DNA from: JBOIBN01 sp050739575
GTDB taxonomy: Bacteria > Pseudomonadota > Gammaproteobacteria > JAKDMP01
NCBI GenBank assembly: GCA_050739575.1
Contig: JBOIBN010000056.1
Span: 1 to 14,927 of the forward strand
Reading direction: 5' to 3'
DNA length: 14,927 bases
Position 1 is the first letter of the stretch. Every line of letters starts with the position of its first letter. The position numbers and the translations under genes are program-made. Below the pieces are notes generated by a model. That model had not been told where the DNA came from, ran no database searches, and saw only the letters and a program-made list of their open reading frames with translations. Positions 1 to 7,083 of this stretch are shown here, in pieces.

Positions 1-125
1 TCGCCCAGCACCGACAGGAAGTCCGCCCGGTCCGTATCGTCTTCGTAGATATCCTCGCGCCGATCGCCTCGCGAGGTAACGTGATACAGCGCGCCCGCAA
101 ACTCCAGCCTCAATGGTCGGGCCAT
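1..125 (-). CDS. REP-associated tyrosine transposase (RAYT, Y1_Tnp/IS200-like), 5' part only
   Basis: The 41 visible codons begin MARPLRLEFAGALYHVTSRG and continue with a D-rich stretch (EDIYEDDTDRADFL). This is the characteristic N-terminus of RAYT proteins, the single-copy HUH/Y1 transposase relatives that act on REP hairpins. The HUH motif and the catalytic tyrosine would lie beyond the window edge, so activity cannot be judged. The start is the ATG at 125-123, preceded by a GAGAGG Shine-Dalgarno-like stretch with about 7 nt spacing. An overlapping ATG at 129 is in another frame. The sequence immediately upstream is full of REP-like hairpins with GTAG heads, which is the expected genomic setting of a RAYT and supports the call. 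The family assignment rests on the N-terminus only. Confidence 0.75.
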   Translation of the reverse strand, partial: MARPLRLEFAGALYHVTSRGDRREDIYEDDTDRADFLSVLG

Positions 126-132
126 GCATCCG

Positions 133-162
133 CCTCTCGCCTTGTCTTCCGCGACAGTCTAC
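133..162 (-). repeat. REP-like hairpin copy 1 (GTAG head)
   Basis: Read on the minus strand, GTAG (162-159) is followed by an imperfect palindrome: CTGTCGC pairs with GCGAGAG (one G-G mismatch) around a loop of about 10 nt. A GTAG tetranucleotide plus an imperfect hairpin is the described form of REP sequences handled by RAYT enzymes. This copy ends 7 nt before the RAYT start codon, so it also overlaps that gene's ribosome-binding region. Confidence 0.65.
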
Positions 163-194
163 CTATCTAATAGGCAAAAGACAAGACCTGACCC

Positions 195-320
195 TCAAGG
201 CCTTACCCAAGGCCTTACTAAAAACTCTCGCACCCTCTCGCCTTGTTCCGCGACAGTCAAGGCCTTACCCAAGGCCTTACTAAAAACTCTCGCACCCTCT
301 CGCCTTGTTCCGCGACAGTC
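195..320. repeat. 62-bp tandem duplication (two copies)
   Basis: Bases 195-256 and 257-318 are identical over all 62 positions, and 2 further bases (319-320) continue the period. Each unit contains two 11-bp direct repeats with the palindrome AAGGCCTT, a CTAAAAACTCTCGCACC spacer and one REP-like hairpin. The perfect identity suggests a recent event. Neither strand shows a recognisable gene here; the open frames across it are simple products of the repeats. Confidence 0.92.
234..258 (-). repeat. REP-like hairpin copy 2 (GTAG head replaced)
   Basis: The palindrome arms are the same as in the neighbouring copies (CTGTCGC / GCGAGAG, loop GGAACAAG). The four bases before it on the minus strand are CTTG-like rather than GTAG, because the 62-bp tandem duplication joins here. 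It is probably a by-product of that duplication rather than an independent insertion. Confidence 0.6.
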
Positions 321-323
321 TAC
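296..323 (-). repeat. REP-like hairpin copy 3 (GTAG head)
   Basis: On the minus strand GTAG at 323-320 precedes the same imperfect palindrome as the other two copies, with the 8-nt loop GGAACAAG. The flank on the far side (337-363, AAAAGACAAGACCTGACCC followed by TCAAGGCC) is shared with the flank of copy 1 (176-202). The hairpin and flank were therefore duplicated as one unit of about 68-70 bp. Confidence 0.65.
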
Positions 324-368
324 CCGTCTAGCAGTCAAAAGACAAGACCTGACCCTCAAGGCCCTCAC

Positions 369-431
369 AAGGCCCTCAAGGCCCTCAAGGCCCTCAAGGC
401 CCTCAAGGCCCTCAAGGCCCTCAAGGCCCGC
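369..431. repeat. 9-bp minisatellite, unit AAGGCCCTC (6 exact copies plus 1 variant)
   Basis: Six perfect tandem copies of AAGGCCCTC occupy 369-422, followed by one variant AAGGCCCGC (423-431). Another copy lies just upstream at 358-366, offset by two inserted bases, and degenerate copies continue to about 449. The related motif TGACCCTCAAGGCC occurs at 189-202, 350-363 and 433-446, with a near-complete copy at 481-493, so the array seems to have grown from the REP-flank sequence. In the minus frame it would read as (Leu-Glu-Gly)n, but I see no sign that it is translated. Confidence 0.93.
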
Positions 432-486
432 ATGACCCTCAAGGCCCGCACTGAAGGCGCACTGGAAGACGCACTGTGTGTGACCC

Positions 487-1032
487 TCAAGGCTTGGTAT
501 TCCATGGCAGACATTGATAAACATCTTGGGTATTTTCAGTTATCCCGCTGTAGCAGAACTGACTTATTTTCAAAAACAAAATCGGACCAGGCCTATTTGC
601 ACTCCCTAATGACCTATTACTCAACGACCCTGTCAGCAGGATGCGATATTTACCGTACTTTTTCATAAAGAGCCGATAAGCAGGAACGGCCCAGGTTCCC
701 ATACCAATTTTATTCACATTCACATACGCAGGAATTCGCGTCGAACCGGCGTAAAAGTTGCATACCGAGACAGGACGTTTCAATTGGAAATACATATAAA
801 CGCGCGCCGAAATCGGCGGATTCTCCTGCGGAACAGCGGGAAGGACGTCACCGGTTAACTGCCCTTCAAATGTGTAGTCTCGCGGCCAGCTATACAGACA
901 TCCGGGTGGATTAGGTTCTTTTACCATGACCGCCGTGAAGTGTGTGTTGGAGACAGGCGCAGAGGCGCTTGCAAAAGCCGCGGCCACCTCCAATGAAATT
1001 GCTGCTGCAAGGAGTATCGATTGTCTATACAT
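487..1032 (-). CDS. Small secreted protein of unknown function, candidate partner/immunity of the RHS protein
   Basis: I do not recognise this family. The 181-residue product begins MYRQSILLAAAISLEVAAAF and has a clear Sec signal peptide: Arg3, a hydrophobic core at about 5-20, and probable cleavage after ASASA at 25. The mature part holds four cysteines (45, 91, 160, 174), compatible with two disulfides, and many aromatic and proline residues; no transmembrane segment is obvious. The ATG at 1032 lies 2 nt after the TAG stop of the RHS gene. A GGAGG site (1043-1039) with 6 nt spacing sits inside the last RHS codons, so translation is probably coupled. Local GC is low (hand count 25/60 at 541-600, 26/60 at 661-720), as in the RHS tip. 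The position suits an immunity protein acting in the periplasm, or a co-secreted partner; this is inference from context. The stop codon lies in a copy of the REP-flank repeat. Confidence 0.72.
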   Translation of the reverse strand: MYRQSILLAAAISLEVAAAFASASAPVSNTHFTAVMVKEPNPPGCLYSWPRDYTFEGQLTGDVLPAVPQENPPISARVYMYFQLKRPVSVCNFYAGSTRIPAYVNVNKIGMGTWAVPAYRLFMKKYGKYRILLTGSLSNRSLGSANRPGPILFLKISQFCYSGITENTQDVYQCLPWNTKP

Positions 1033-1034
1033 TG

Positions 1035-4000
1035 CTAACCTCCGGAACCGCCGCAGGTCATTTGTCCAGATTTCCAGCCTTCCGGGGTTTGTTGGGCCGC
1101 CGCAAGCTGCGACGGGCTCAGATCGCTGGGACTAGTAGCAGCCGATGCACCGGGCAACCCTTGTAACATCGACTGCATATAGGATGAAGTAGCTGTAAAT
1201 GCGGGCCGTGCTCCTGTCCACGCATTAACCGCGCTGAGGAGGGTGGGCTCGCCTTGGTACATAGAAGTTCCCCACAACGCTACTCCCGCGGCGAATCCCA
1301 CCGCGTAGCTCGGAAAGATGGCGGTAGTGTATCCAGCAGAATAACTGCCAATAGATCCTTGAGAAGAAGCGAATGGGAACCCTACATTATCCGGATTATT
1401 TGTGACCCAACTTCGGCTACCGTTGGAAAGCGTTTCCGTGTTTCCAGAGGCATCGGTATATTTGACTTCATCAGTACCAATCTTGGTGGCAGACGTTGGA
1501 TTTGGGGGACAATGATCTTTCGGCTTCTGCGGCTCCGGATTATTGGCATGAATACCGAGGCCACCCGGCCCACCACCATCCGCCACCAAAAGCGCGCCAA
1601 GAAAGCTGACACCAATCACTACTATGGGTGACAGGCAAACGTTGCCAGCCGCGCACAGCCCCAGTGGATCAGTCAACGTCATCGGATTATTAAGCACATA
1701 GCTGTAACGATTGAGACTCTGCCCGTCGTAGCCGTCGGGCACGGTAGGATCGGGGCTCAACCAGCGCCCGATCGAAGGATCGTAGAGCCGCGCATGGGTA
1801 TGGATAAGCCCCGCTTCCCAGAACATCTCATGTCCCGTGTAGCCGATCGAGGTCAGCGCCTCGTCGGCGCTGGCGTTGGGATCGCTGCCGCCGCCGGTCG
1901 CCGGATTCACCAGATCGCCCCAGGCGTCCCAAGCGTAACGCCCTTCGAGGTCTCCGCTCGCATCCACCACCGCCGCCGTGCTCCCGAGGTTGTCATGGAT
2001 GAAATAGTCTACGCTCGGGAACCCGGCACTACTCACGTTGACAACCGCGACCACTTCGCCGTTGGCCATGATGCGCTCGCGCCAACTGCCGTCGCCTTCC
2101 TGCACGAAGAGCTGGCCGAAGTAGCGCGACTGCCCCTGCCCGCTGACCGACTCGGTCAGGAGATCGCCGTCGGCGGTGTAGCCCAGGTACAGGCTGACGC
2201 TGCCGAGGAGCTGGCTCGGCTGCCCGGCCCAGTTCCAGTTGATGGTGCCGAAGGTGCCGCTCGCGGTCATCCGCCCGGCCGCATCGTAGCCGTAGTGGGT
2301 GAGGTCGCCCTGGTAGTTGGCCGTGGTGACCGCATGCGGCGGCGCGCCGTTCTCGCCGTAGGTGTAGCCGCCGACCAGCACACGGCTGGTGATGTTGCCG
2401 CCGGAACTGTAGTATGCGCCACGGTTGAGGCCATCGGGCGCGTTCGGGTTCGTAATCGTGACGTGCTTGAAACGATTGAGCGAGTCGTAAGTCATGTTGC
2501 GGCTCACGTTCTCGACCGCATCGTTCGTATCGGTGGTGTTGCCGAGCGGATCGTAGCCGTAGGCGAGGTCTACCAGCGTGGCGTTGTTGTCCGGGCCAGC
2601 CTGGATGCCCGTGATCGCCCCGGTCGCATCATCGTAGCTGCGCTCCACGTCGGTGCCGCTGCCGAGCGTCCACGCCTGGGGCTCGCCCCAGGCGTTCTGC
2701 ACCGGCACCCCGGCGCCGGCATTCTCCTGCCAGTACACGGTGTTGTTACTGGTGTCGGTCACGGAGGCCAGTTGACCGTTGCCGTCGTAAGCATAGGCAA
2801 GCCTGAGCCGGTTGGCGGCGGCCGTTGCCGGGTACCTCACGATCGAGACCCGCCCCAGCGTGTCGTAGGCGTAGTTGAGGTACCACGCCGTGCCGTTGTA
2901 GGTCTCCACGTCCTGCGAGACCTGCCCCTGCGCGGTGTAGGAGAGGTTGCGTGTGTAGTCACCCTCACGGGTCTCCTGGTAGAGCTGCCCGGCGTTGTTG
3001 CCGCTGTGAGAGTAGCTCCAGGTGCTGATGAGCGTCGAACTGTCGGCATGCTGCTCTTCTGTCATACGCCCCAGCTTGTCGTAGGTGTAGTTGAGCGTCC
3101 CGGAGCCGTCGCGCTTCTGCGTCACTTCGCCGAGCGAGTCCGGTACCAGCGTCACCGTAGTGCCCAGATCGGGCGCCGCAAGCTGGGTGCGGTGCCCGGC
3201 CGTGTCGTAGCTGACGCTCGACACCACGCCGTCGGGACCTGTGACTTGGCCGAGCGTGCCGAAGGGGCCGTAGGCGTAAGTGGTATGGTTCCCTGCCGCA
3301 TCGTCGATATCGGTGACTTCGCCGAGCGGATCGTAGGTGTACACCGTGCTCGCCTCGCTTGCGGTGTTAGGCTGGGTAGTGACTGTCGTTTGCAGCCCGG
3401 AATAGGTATAACCGGTCACCGCACCATGGATGTTGGTTACCGAGGCCGGCGCCATGGTTTGCGTAACCCGCCCCAGAGCGTCGTACTGGGTCTGGACCGC
3501 ATAGATGGGACCGCCTGCGTAGCGCGGTACGCCCTGCCACACGACTTGGCCGAGCGAATCGTAGGTGCGGTCTGCCTCTGACCACCCTTGGCTCAATTCC
3601 CGCTGGACACTGATCGTGCGGCCGTAGCGATCATAGATGAGCGCCTGCGCCCCCGCCGCGCTGCCGCTCGCCAGCGCATCGCTTACGGTTGCCGTCCACG
3701 CGCCGGCCGGAAATCCGCAGCCATTGCTGCAGTCCGTGTAATCCACGCTTTCGGTGCCCCCGCTCGGCAGGGTTGTCAGTTTCGGGAGACCGAAACCGTC
3801 CTGGACGTAGGTTGTCACGCTGCCGTTCGGTGCGGTCACCGAACTCTTGAGCCCGAACGCGTTGTTCCAGGTGTAGCCAGTCACGTCGCCGACTGGATCG
3901 GTCACCTGCTGCAAATACTCGCCGTTCGCCTCGTACTGATATTGCGTGGTGCATGCACTCATCGCCGAGCCGTCGGCGTTGTGGCCGGTCACCGCGGTCT

Positions 4001-5924
4001 GCTCGACGTTTCCGAAACCGTCGTAGGTGTAGGCCGTCGCCGTCGAGGTCTTCGCCTGCCCCGCATCGGTCGTCATGGCGTCTTCGCGGCAGTAAGTCGT
4101 GTTTGGAGTGAAAGTGGTCTCGCGTGTCACAGGAGAGGCATTCGGCACCGTTTCGGTATCGTCAATCTCGCTCGGCAGCGCATTGCACCAATCGTTTGTG
4201 GTTTTTCTGTTCGCAAGCGTCTGCGTAATTTCCGACACCCACGTGTCGTCGCCTGAGCTATCCGCGGTAGTGGTTTCCGTTTCGATCAGATTATAGGCAT
4301 CGTCGCTTTCGGCATTGGTGTCATAGGTGTATTGGCGGGTAATCGTGTAAAGCGAATTGCCGTCGGCGTCGTCGCGTGTCGTCACCCATTTGCGCAGCAT
4401 GACCGGCTCGCCCGGATTGACAAATCCGACGGTGTAGAGATAGTCGTCGTCGCTGATTTGATCCCCGTTCGCCTGCGCAACGGTAACCTCCAGCGGCAAA
4501 TGGCTGCCGTACTGGTTGATTCCCCAGGTACTGCGTGTGGTATGGCCGTCGCGTCCGTCGGTGGCCGTGATCGCAGCGAAGCCGAGAAAACCGCCCGCGA
4601 CATACCGCTCGGGCGTATCGTAAACATAGCTCATCGTATAGCTGCCGCCGGTGCCGTCGTTGGCCTGGTAGTCGGAGACGACGTAGTGGCCGCGATGGGT
4701 CGCTTCGAAGGAAGTCCCGGGAGTAAACGTTTCCTGCACCGTGTCGCTTTCGGCAAGCGAAATCCAGTCGGGTTGGTCATAGTTGCCGAGACCATCGGTA
4801 ATGTCGGTCACCAAGTCCGGATAGGGGCCTGCGCGCAGGGCAAGCTCGATATCGCCCGAGTCGACGCCGACGAGGTCGAAGAGCATGCGCCCGCCGCTGT
4901 CGATGACGATGGGGTTCGCGCCGAAACCACTCGCATCAACGGGTGTGTCGAGCGGCGCACTCAACGCCGTACCGTTCCAGACGAGCCGCATCCAGTCGCC
5001 GTCGCTGCCCGGTATCAGCAACTCGTCGCAGCCGTCGCCGTCGTAATCGGCCGCGACCGTCTCATCCAGCGTGAGTCCGCTGGTGTCATGCGTGTAGCTT
5101 ACGCTCTGAAAGCCGTCGCCGGTGTTCAACAGCAGCGTCGCCGAAGCTGCCACGAAAAGATCCGTCAGGCCGTCGCCGTTTACGTCGAGCGCCACGATCT
5201 TGCTTGGATTCTGGGTCCCGCCAATTGTGTTGCTGGTGTCAAAAGCCGCCCCATAGGCAGATAGCCCGCTTCCGTTCCACACGTAGGCCTGGTCGTAAAA
5301 GGTAGAGACCAGAAGTTGCGGATTCGGTGGCGGACAAGTGTCATCGGCAGTTTCGGCCTGGGGACATATCTCCGTCGTGGTCTGGTAACGCGCAATAAGC
5401 CCGCTGTTTACGCGGGTAAAGTGTAGAATGCGCTGCGGGCCGCTCGCCGCCTCCTGCCCGATATCACGAAACCCCAAGTAGGTTGCAGAAGAGTTTCCGT
5501 CCGGCGGGCTCAGGGTGTAGACCGTTTGCGCCGATCCAAATCCCGGATTGCTGTATGAGGCATTATTCAAGTACGCCACCAACTCGGAGCCAGTGTCCTG
5601 ACCCGAGTCCTTTTCGGCAACGATTAAATCGTCATAGCCGTCGCCGTTCAGGTCAACGGCAGCCACCGCACCGACAGGCGCGATGCTGGTGCCGCTTACG
5701 CTGAAATTTCCATCGTAACTGAGGATCGCCAAATGCCCCGCGCTGTTCTCAACCAGAACCTCGTCCGCAGCTCCTGGCGAATAATGGATCGGCTGAGCGC
5801 CGCCGGCTTCGGCTGCGGTGACGTCGGTGGAAAGCTCCGTACCGAAGCCGCCACCCGTCTCGCCGAAGCGTACGCGCAAATAACCCCCCCCGGTCATAGA
5901 AAAAATCCTCGCGTCCGTCGCCAT
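1035..5924 (-). CDS. SpvB/RHS-repeat exported protein, main (C-terminal) frame of a frameshifted gene
   Basis: This 1,629-residue frame carries the body of a very large RHS/YD-repeat protein. It continues the 5749-6993 frame; the two join at the G8 run (5884-5891), and the Met at 5924 is probably not the real start. Using numbering for the restored 1,985-residue protein: FG-GAP/VCBS-type motifs (DLNGDGYDDL near 441, DVNGDGLTDL near 596, DYDGDGCDEL near 644), then about 700 residues of YD repeats (YDGFGNV, YDRYGRT, YDALGRV, YDKLGRM), then the RHS core (about 1682-1779) with RYAWDAWGD, GYTGHE, ARLYDPSIGRWLSPDP, LNRYSYVLNNP and TDPLGL. YD repeats form a hollow shell around the C-terminal tip in known RHS and TcC proteins. 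The tip here is 206 residues (1035-1655), low in GC, rich in Gly/Ser/Ala, with a hydrophobic stretch just after the core (LSPIVVIGVSFLGALLVA). I recognise no toxin motif in it. The family call is secure; a toxic role is inference. Confidence 0.9.
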   Translation of the reverse strand: MATDARIFSMTGGGYLRVRFGETGGGFGTELSTDVTAAEAGGAQPIHYSPGAADEVLVENSAGHLAILSYDGNFSVSGTSIAPVGAVAAVDLNGDGYDDLIVAEKDSGQDTGSELVAYLNNASYSNPGFGSAQTVYTLSPPDGNSSATYLGFRDIGQEAASGPQRILHFTRVNSGLIARYQTTTEICPQAETADDTCPPPNPQLLVSTFYDQAYVWNGSGLSAYGAAFDTSNTIGGTQNPSKIVALDVNGDGLTDLFVAASATLLLNTGDGFQSVSYTHDTSGLTLDETVAADYDGDGCDELLIPGSDGDWMRLVWNGTALSAPLDTPVDASGFGANPIVIDSGGRMLFDLVGVDSGDIELALRAGPYPDLVTDITDGLGNYDQPDWISLAESDTVQETFTPGTSFEATHRGHYVVSDYQANDGTGGSYTMSYVYDTPERYVAGGFLGFAAITATDGRDGHTTRSTWGINQYGSHLPLEVTVAQANGDQISDDDYLYTVGFVNPGEPVMLRKWVTTRDDADGNSLYTITRQYTYDTNAESDDAYNLIETETTTADSSGDDTWVSEITQTLANRKTTNDWCNALPSEIDDTETVPNASPVTRETTFTPNTTYCREDAMTTDAGQAKTSTATAYTYDGFGNVEQTAVTGHNADGSAMSACTTQYQYEANGEYLQQVTDPVGDVTGYTWNNAFGLKSSVTAPNGSVTTYVQDGFGLPKLTTLPSGGTESVDYTDCSNGCGFPAGAWTATVSDALASGSAAGAQALIYDRYGRTISVQRELSQGWSEADRTYDSLGQVVWQGVPRYAGGPIYAVQTQYDALGRVTQTMAPASVTNIHGAVTGYTYSGLQTTVTTQPNTASEASTVYTYDPLGEVTDIDDAAGNHTTYAYGPFGTLGQVTGPDGVVSSVSYDTAGHRTQLAAPDLGTTVTLVPDSLGEVTQKRDGSGTLNYTYDKLGRMTEEQHADSSTLISTWSYSHSGNNAGQLYQETREGDYTRNLSYTAQGQVSQDVETYNGTAWYLNYAYDTLGRVSIVRYPATAAANRLRLAYAYDGNGQLASVTDTSNNTVYWQENAGAGVPVQNAWGEPQAWTLGSGTDVERSYDDATGAITGIQAGPDNNATLVDLAYGYDPLGNTTDTNDAVENVSRNMTYDSLNRFKHVTITNPNAPDGLNRGAYYSSGGNITSRVLVGGYTYGENGAPPHAVTTANYQGDLTHYGYDAAGRMTASGTFGTINWNWAGQPSQLLGSVSLYLGYTADGDLLTESVSGQGQSRYFGQLFVQEGDGSWRERIMANGEVVAVVNVSSAGFPSVDYFIHDNLGSTAAVVDASGDLEGRYAWDAWGDLVNPATGGGSDPNASADEALTSIGYTGHEMFWEAGLIHTHARLYDPSIGRWLSPDPTVPDGYDGQSLNRYSYVLNNPMTLTDPLGLCAAGNVCLSPIVVIGVSFLGALLVADGGGPGGLGIHANNPEPQKPKDHCPPNPTSATKIGTDEVKYTDASGNTETLSNGSRSWVTNNPDNVGFPFASSQGSIGSYSAGYTTAIFPSYAVGFAAGVALWGTSMYQGEPTLLSAVNAWTGARPAFTATSSYMQSMLQGLPGASAATSPSDLSPSQLAAAQQTPEGWKSGQMTCGGSGG
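1039..1043 (-). promoter_or_regulatory. Shine-Dalgarno of the small secreted protein, inside the RHS 3' end
   Basis: GGAGG on the minus strand, 6 nt before the ATG at 1032, is formed by the last Gly codons of the RHS gene. The RHS stop lies between it and the start codon. This arrangement implies coupled expression and supports the start chosen for the small gene. Confidence 0.75.
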
Positions 5925-6993
5925 TGATATCGGCCGTGAAGACGTTGCTGTCTGCCGGACCTACCTGGCCGGTGTCGGTCGGCGAGTTATAGCCAGCATT
6001 GCCCTGCTGCCAGTTCAGTGCCGTCGCCGGCACGCAGTCGCCGCCGTCATCGCACTCGTTGACCGAATCGATACGGCTGCGGTCCGAGCCCTGGCCATCG
6101 GGAAGATAGCCGAGATTGTAGACGAGCACGTTCGAACCGTTGTACTCATAGGAGATTGTGGTGAGGCGTTGCGTCCAGGCGACAAGATCTCCACCCACGT
6201 AGCGCTGCACCACGGCATCGGCGGGCATGTCCGTGTAGGTGAAGTTCAGGCTGTGGCCTGCACCCCAATCGACTTCGCTCAGGTAGGCCACGTGATCCGC
6301 CTGATCGGGACTGTAGTGGAACTGGATCGAATTGCCGTACGGGTCCGTGATTTTGTCGAGATACCACACGATACCGACCGGCGTGCCCGAAGTGTTTGGC
6401 GCCGTGACCTCCGAGTTGTAGTTATTCCCATACTCCCACACCGTGCCGTCGGGGTGCAGCACCTGGAACCAGTCGGGACCTATGCCGATGTTCGAGTCAT
6501 GGGAGATCGCCTCCAGATGCGCGGTCGGCGTCGTTTCGTACAGCGTCCCGTAGCCGCCATATGTGCCCGAGGTTGCGCTCAGTTCTTGGCCATCCAGGCA
6601 AAAGCGGTCGCTGGTGGTCAGATTCACCGGCTCGGTGGAACCATCGTAGGCGTAGGTCGAGGGACAGCGGGTGATCTGCGAGTCGCCCGAGATCGTCGCG
6701 CCCCAGCCGGCGAGACCTTCGCCAAGATCGCTGCCGTAAACGAGCGCAAGACTTGGCGCGAGGCCGTTGATGCCGCCGGGCGAAACAATCGGGATCGTGT
6801 ACTGGGCTCCGCCGTTCGGCGTCACCGAGAAATCGCCCGCGACCGCACCCACTTCGGCTCGGGCGAGGCGGGGCACTACCGCCCCGGTCAACAACAGCAC
6901 ACCGAATAGTGCCAAACGGCGACGGTGAATCCCGACATGGACTCGAAAGATGCCCGGGAAATTCCGCCCCCGGGAAAGCCGTGCGTAACCCAT
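5749..6993 (-). CDS. SpvB-type N-terminal domain with signal peptide, first frame of the frameshifted RHS gene
   Basis: This is the N-terminal part of the same protein. The ATG at 6993 is chosen because AAGGAGG (7008-7002) lies 8 nt upstream; an in-frame ATG 17 codons earlier lacks such a site. The product has a long signal peptide (HRRRLALFGVLLLTGAVV, likely cleavage after LARA at 46), so export is by Sec and not through a PAAR or VgrG tip. Residues about 47-340 match the SpvB/TcaC N-terminal domain: GDFSVTPNGGAQYTIPI, GINGLAPSLALVYGS, GWGATISGDSQITRCP, DRFCLDGQEL and VWEYGNN. The first FG-GAP motif (DINGDGREDFFYDRGG) is at about 355-370 and is interrupted by the G8 run. Beyond it, roughly 45 out-of-frame, Arg-rich residues follow before a stop at 5749. 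A promoter with a perfect TTGACA box lies about 90-120 nt upstream of the start. The gene is transcribed independently of, but in the same direction as, the bio operon. Confidence 0.88.
   Translation of the reverse strand: MGYARLSRGRNFPGIFRVHVGIHRRRLALFGVLLLTGAVVPRLARAEVGAVAGDFSVTPNGGAQYTIPIVSPGGINGLAPSLALVYGSDLGEGLAGWGATISGDSQITRCPSTYAYDGSTEPVNLTTSDRFCLDGQELSATSGTYGGYGTLYETTPTAHLEAISHDSNIGIGPDWFQVLHPDGTVWEYGNNYNSEVTAPNTSGTPVGIVWYLDKITDPYGNSIQFHYSPDQADHVAYLSEVDWGAGHSLNFTYTDMPADAVVQRYVGGDLVAWTQRLTTISYEYNGSNVLVYNLGYLPDGQGSDRSRIDSVNECDDGGDCVPATALNWQQGNAGYNSPTDTGQVGPADSNVFTADINGDGREDFFYDRGGLFARTLRRDGWRLRYGAFHRRHRSRSRRRSADPLFARSCGRGSG
5884..5891 (-). other. G8 homopolymer that breaks the RHS gene (frameshift site)
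   Basis: Eight consecutive C on the plus strand (G on the coding strand) fall where the two frames meet. With eight G the upstream frame reads Asp-Arg-Gly-Gly-Leu-Phe-Ala-Arg and soon stops. With seven G it reads Asp-Arg-Gly-Gly-Tyr-Leu-Arg-Val-Arg-Phe, which fits the FG-GAP consensus and joins the 1,629-residue frame without loss. The tract could be a sequencing or assembly error, a true mutation, a phase-variable switch, or a slippage site. The sequence alone does not decide. Confidence 0.9.
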
Positions 6994-7001
6994 CCCTGCT
7001 C

Positions 7002-7008
7002 CCTCCTT
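7002..7008 (-). promoter_or_regulatory. Shine-Dalgarno of the SpvB/RHS gene
   Basis: AAGGAGG on the minus strand with 8 nt spacing to the ATG at 6993. It decides the start between this ATG and the in-frame one at 7044. Confidence 0.8.
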
Positions 7009-7083
7009 CGCAGAGTACGCACACCGTCCCGCCCATGGACGCAACGCCGCGGCACTTCCGCGTCATGGTGACTTGGTGAGGAT

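Noticed and set aside
131..500. CRISPR array suggested by the regular repeats
   Set aside because: The units are either contiguous 9-bp or 62-bp tandem copies or REP hairpins. There are no unique spacers of constant length and no cas genes.
195..668. Open frames through the repeats encoding (Leu-Glu-Gly)n or (Lys-Ala-Leu)n peptides
   Set aside because: They arise from translating the 9-bp repeat in different frames and have no ribosome-binding site.
1794..3581. A 595-codon open frame on the plus strand opposite the RHS gene
   Set aside because: It is antisense to clear YD repeats, its protein is a low-complexity Arg/Val/Ala/Gly-rich product of GC-rich third positions, and it has no known domain.
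4332..5264. A 310-codon plus-strand open frame
   Set aside because: It is a shadow of the FG-GAP region of the RHS gene, with no ribosome-binding site or family resemblance.
5749..5883. The Arg-rich tail after the G8 run as a functional end of a short protein
   Set aside because: It is the conserved FG-GAP coding sequence read out of frame, so it is a product of the frameshift.
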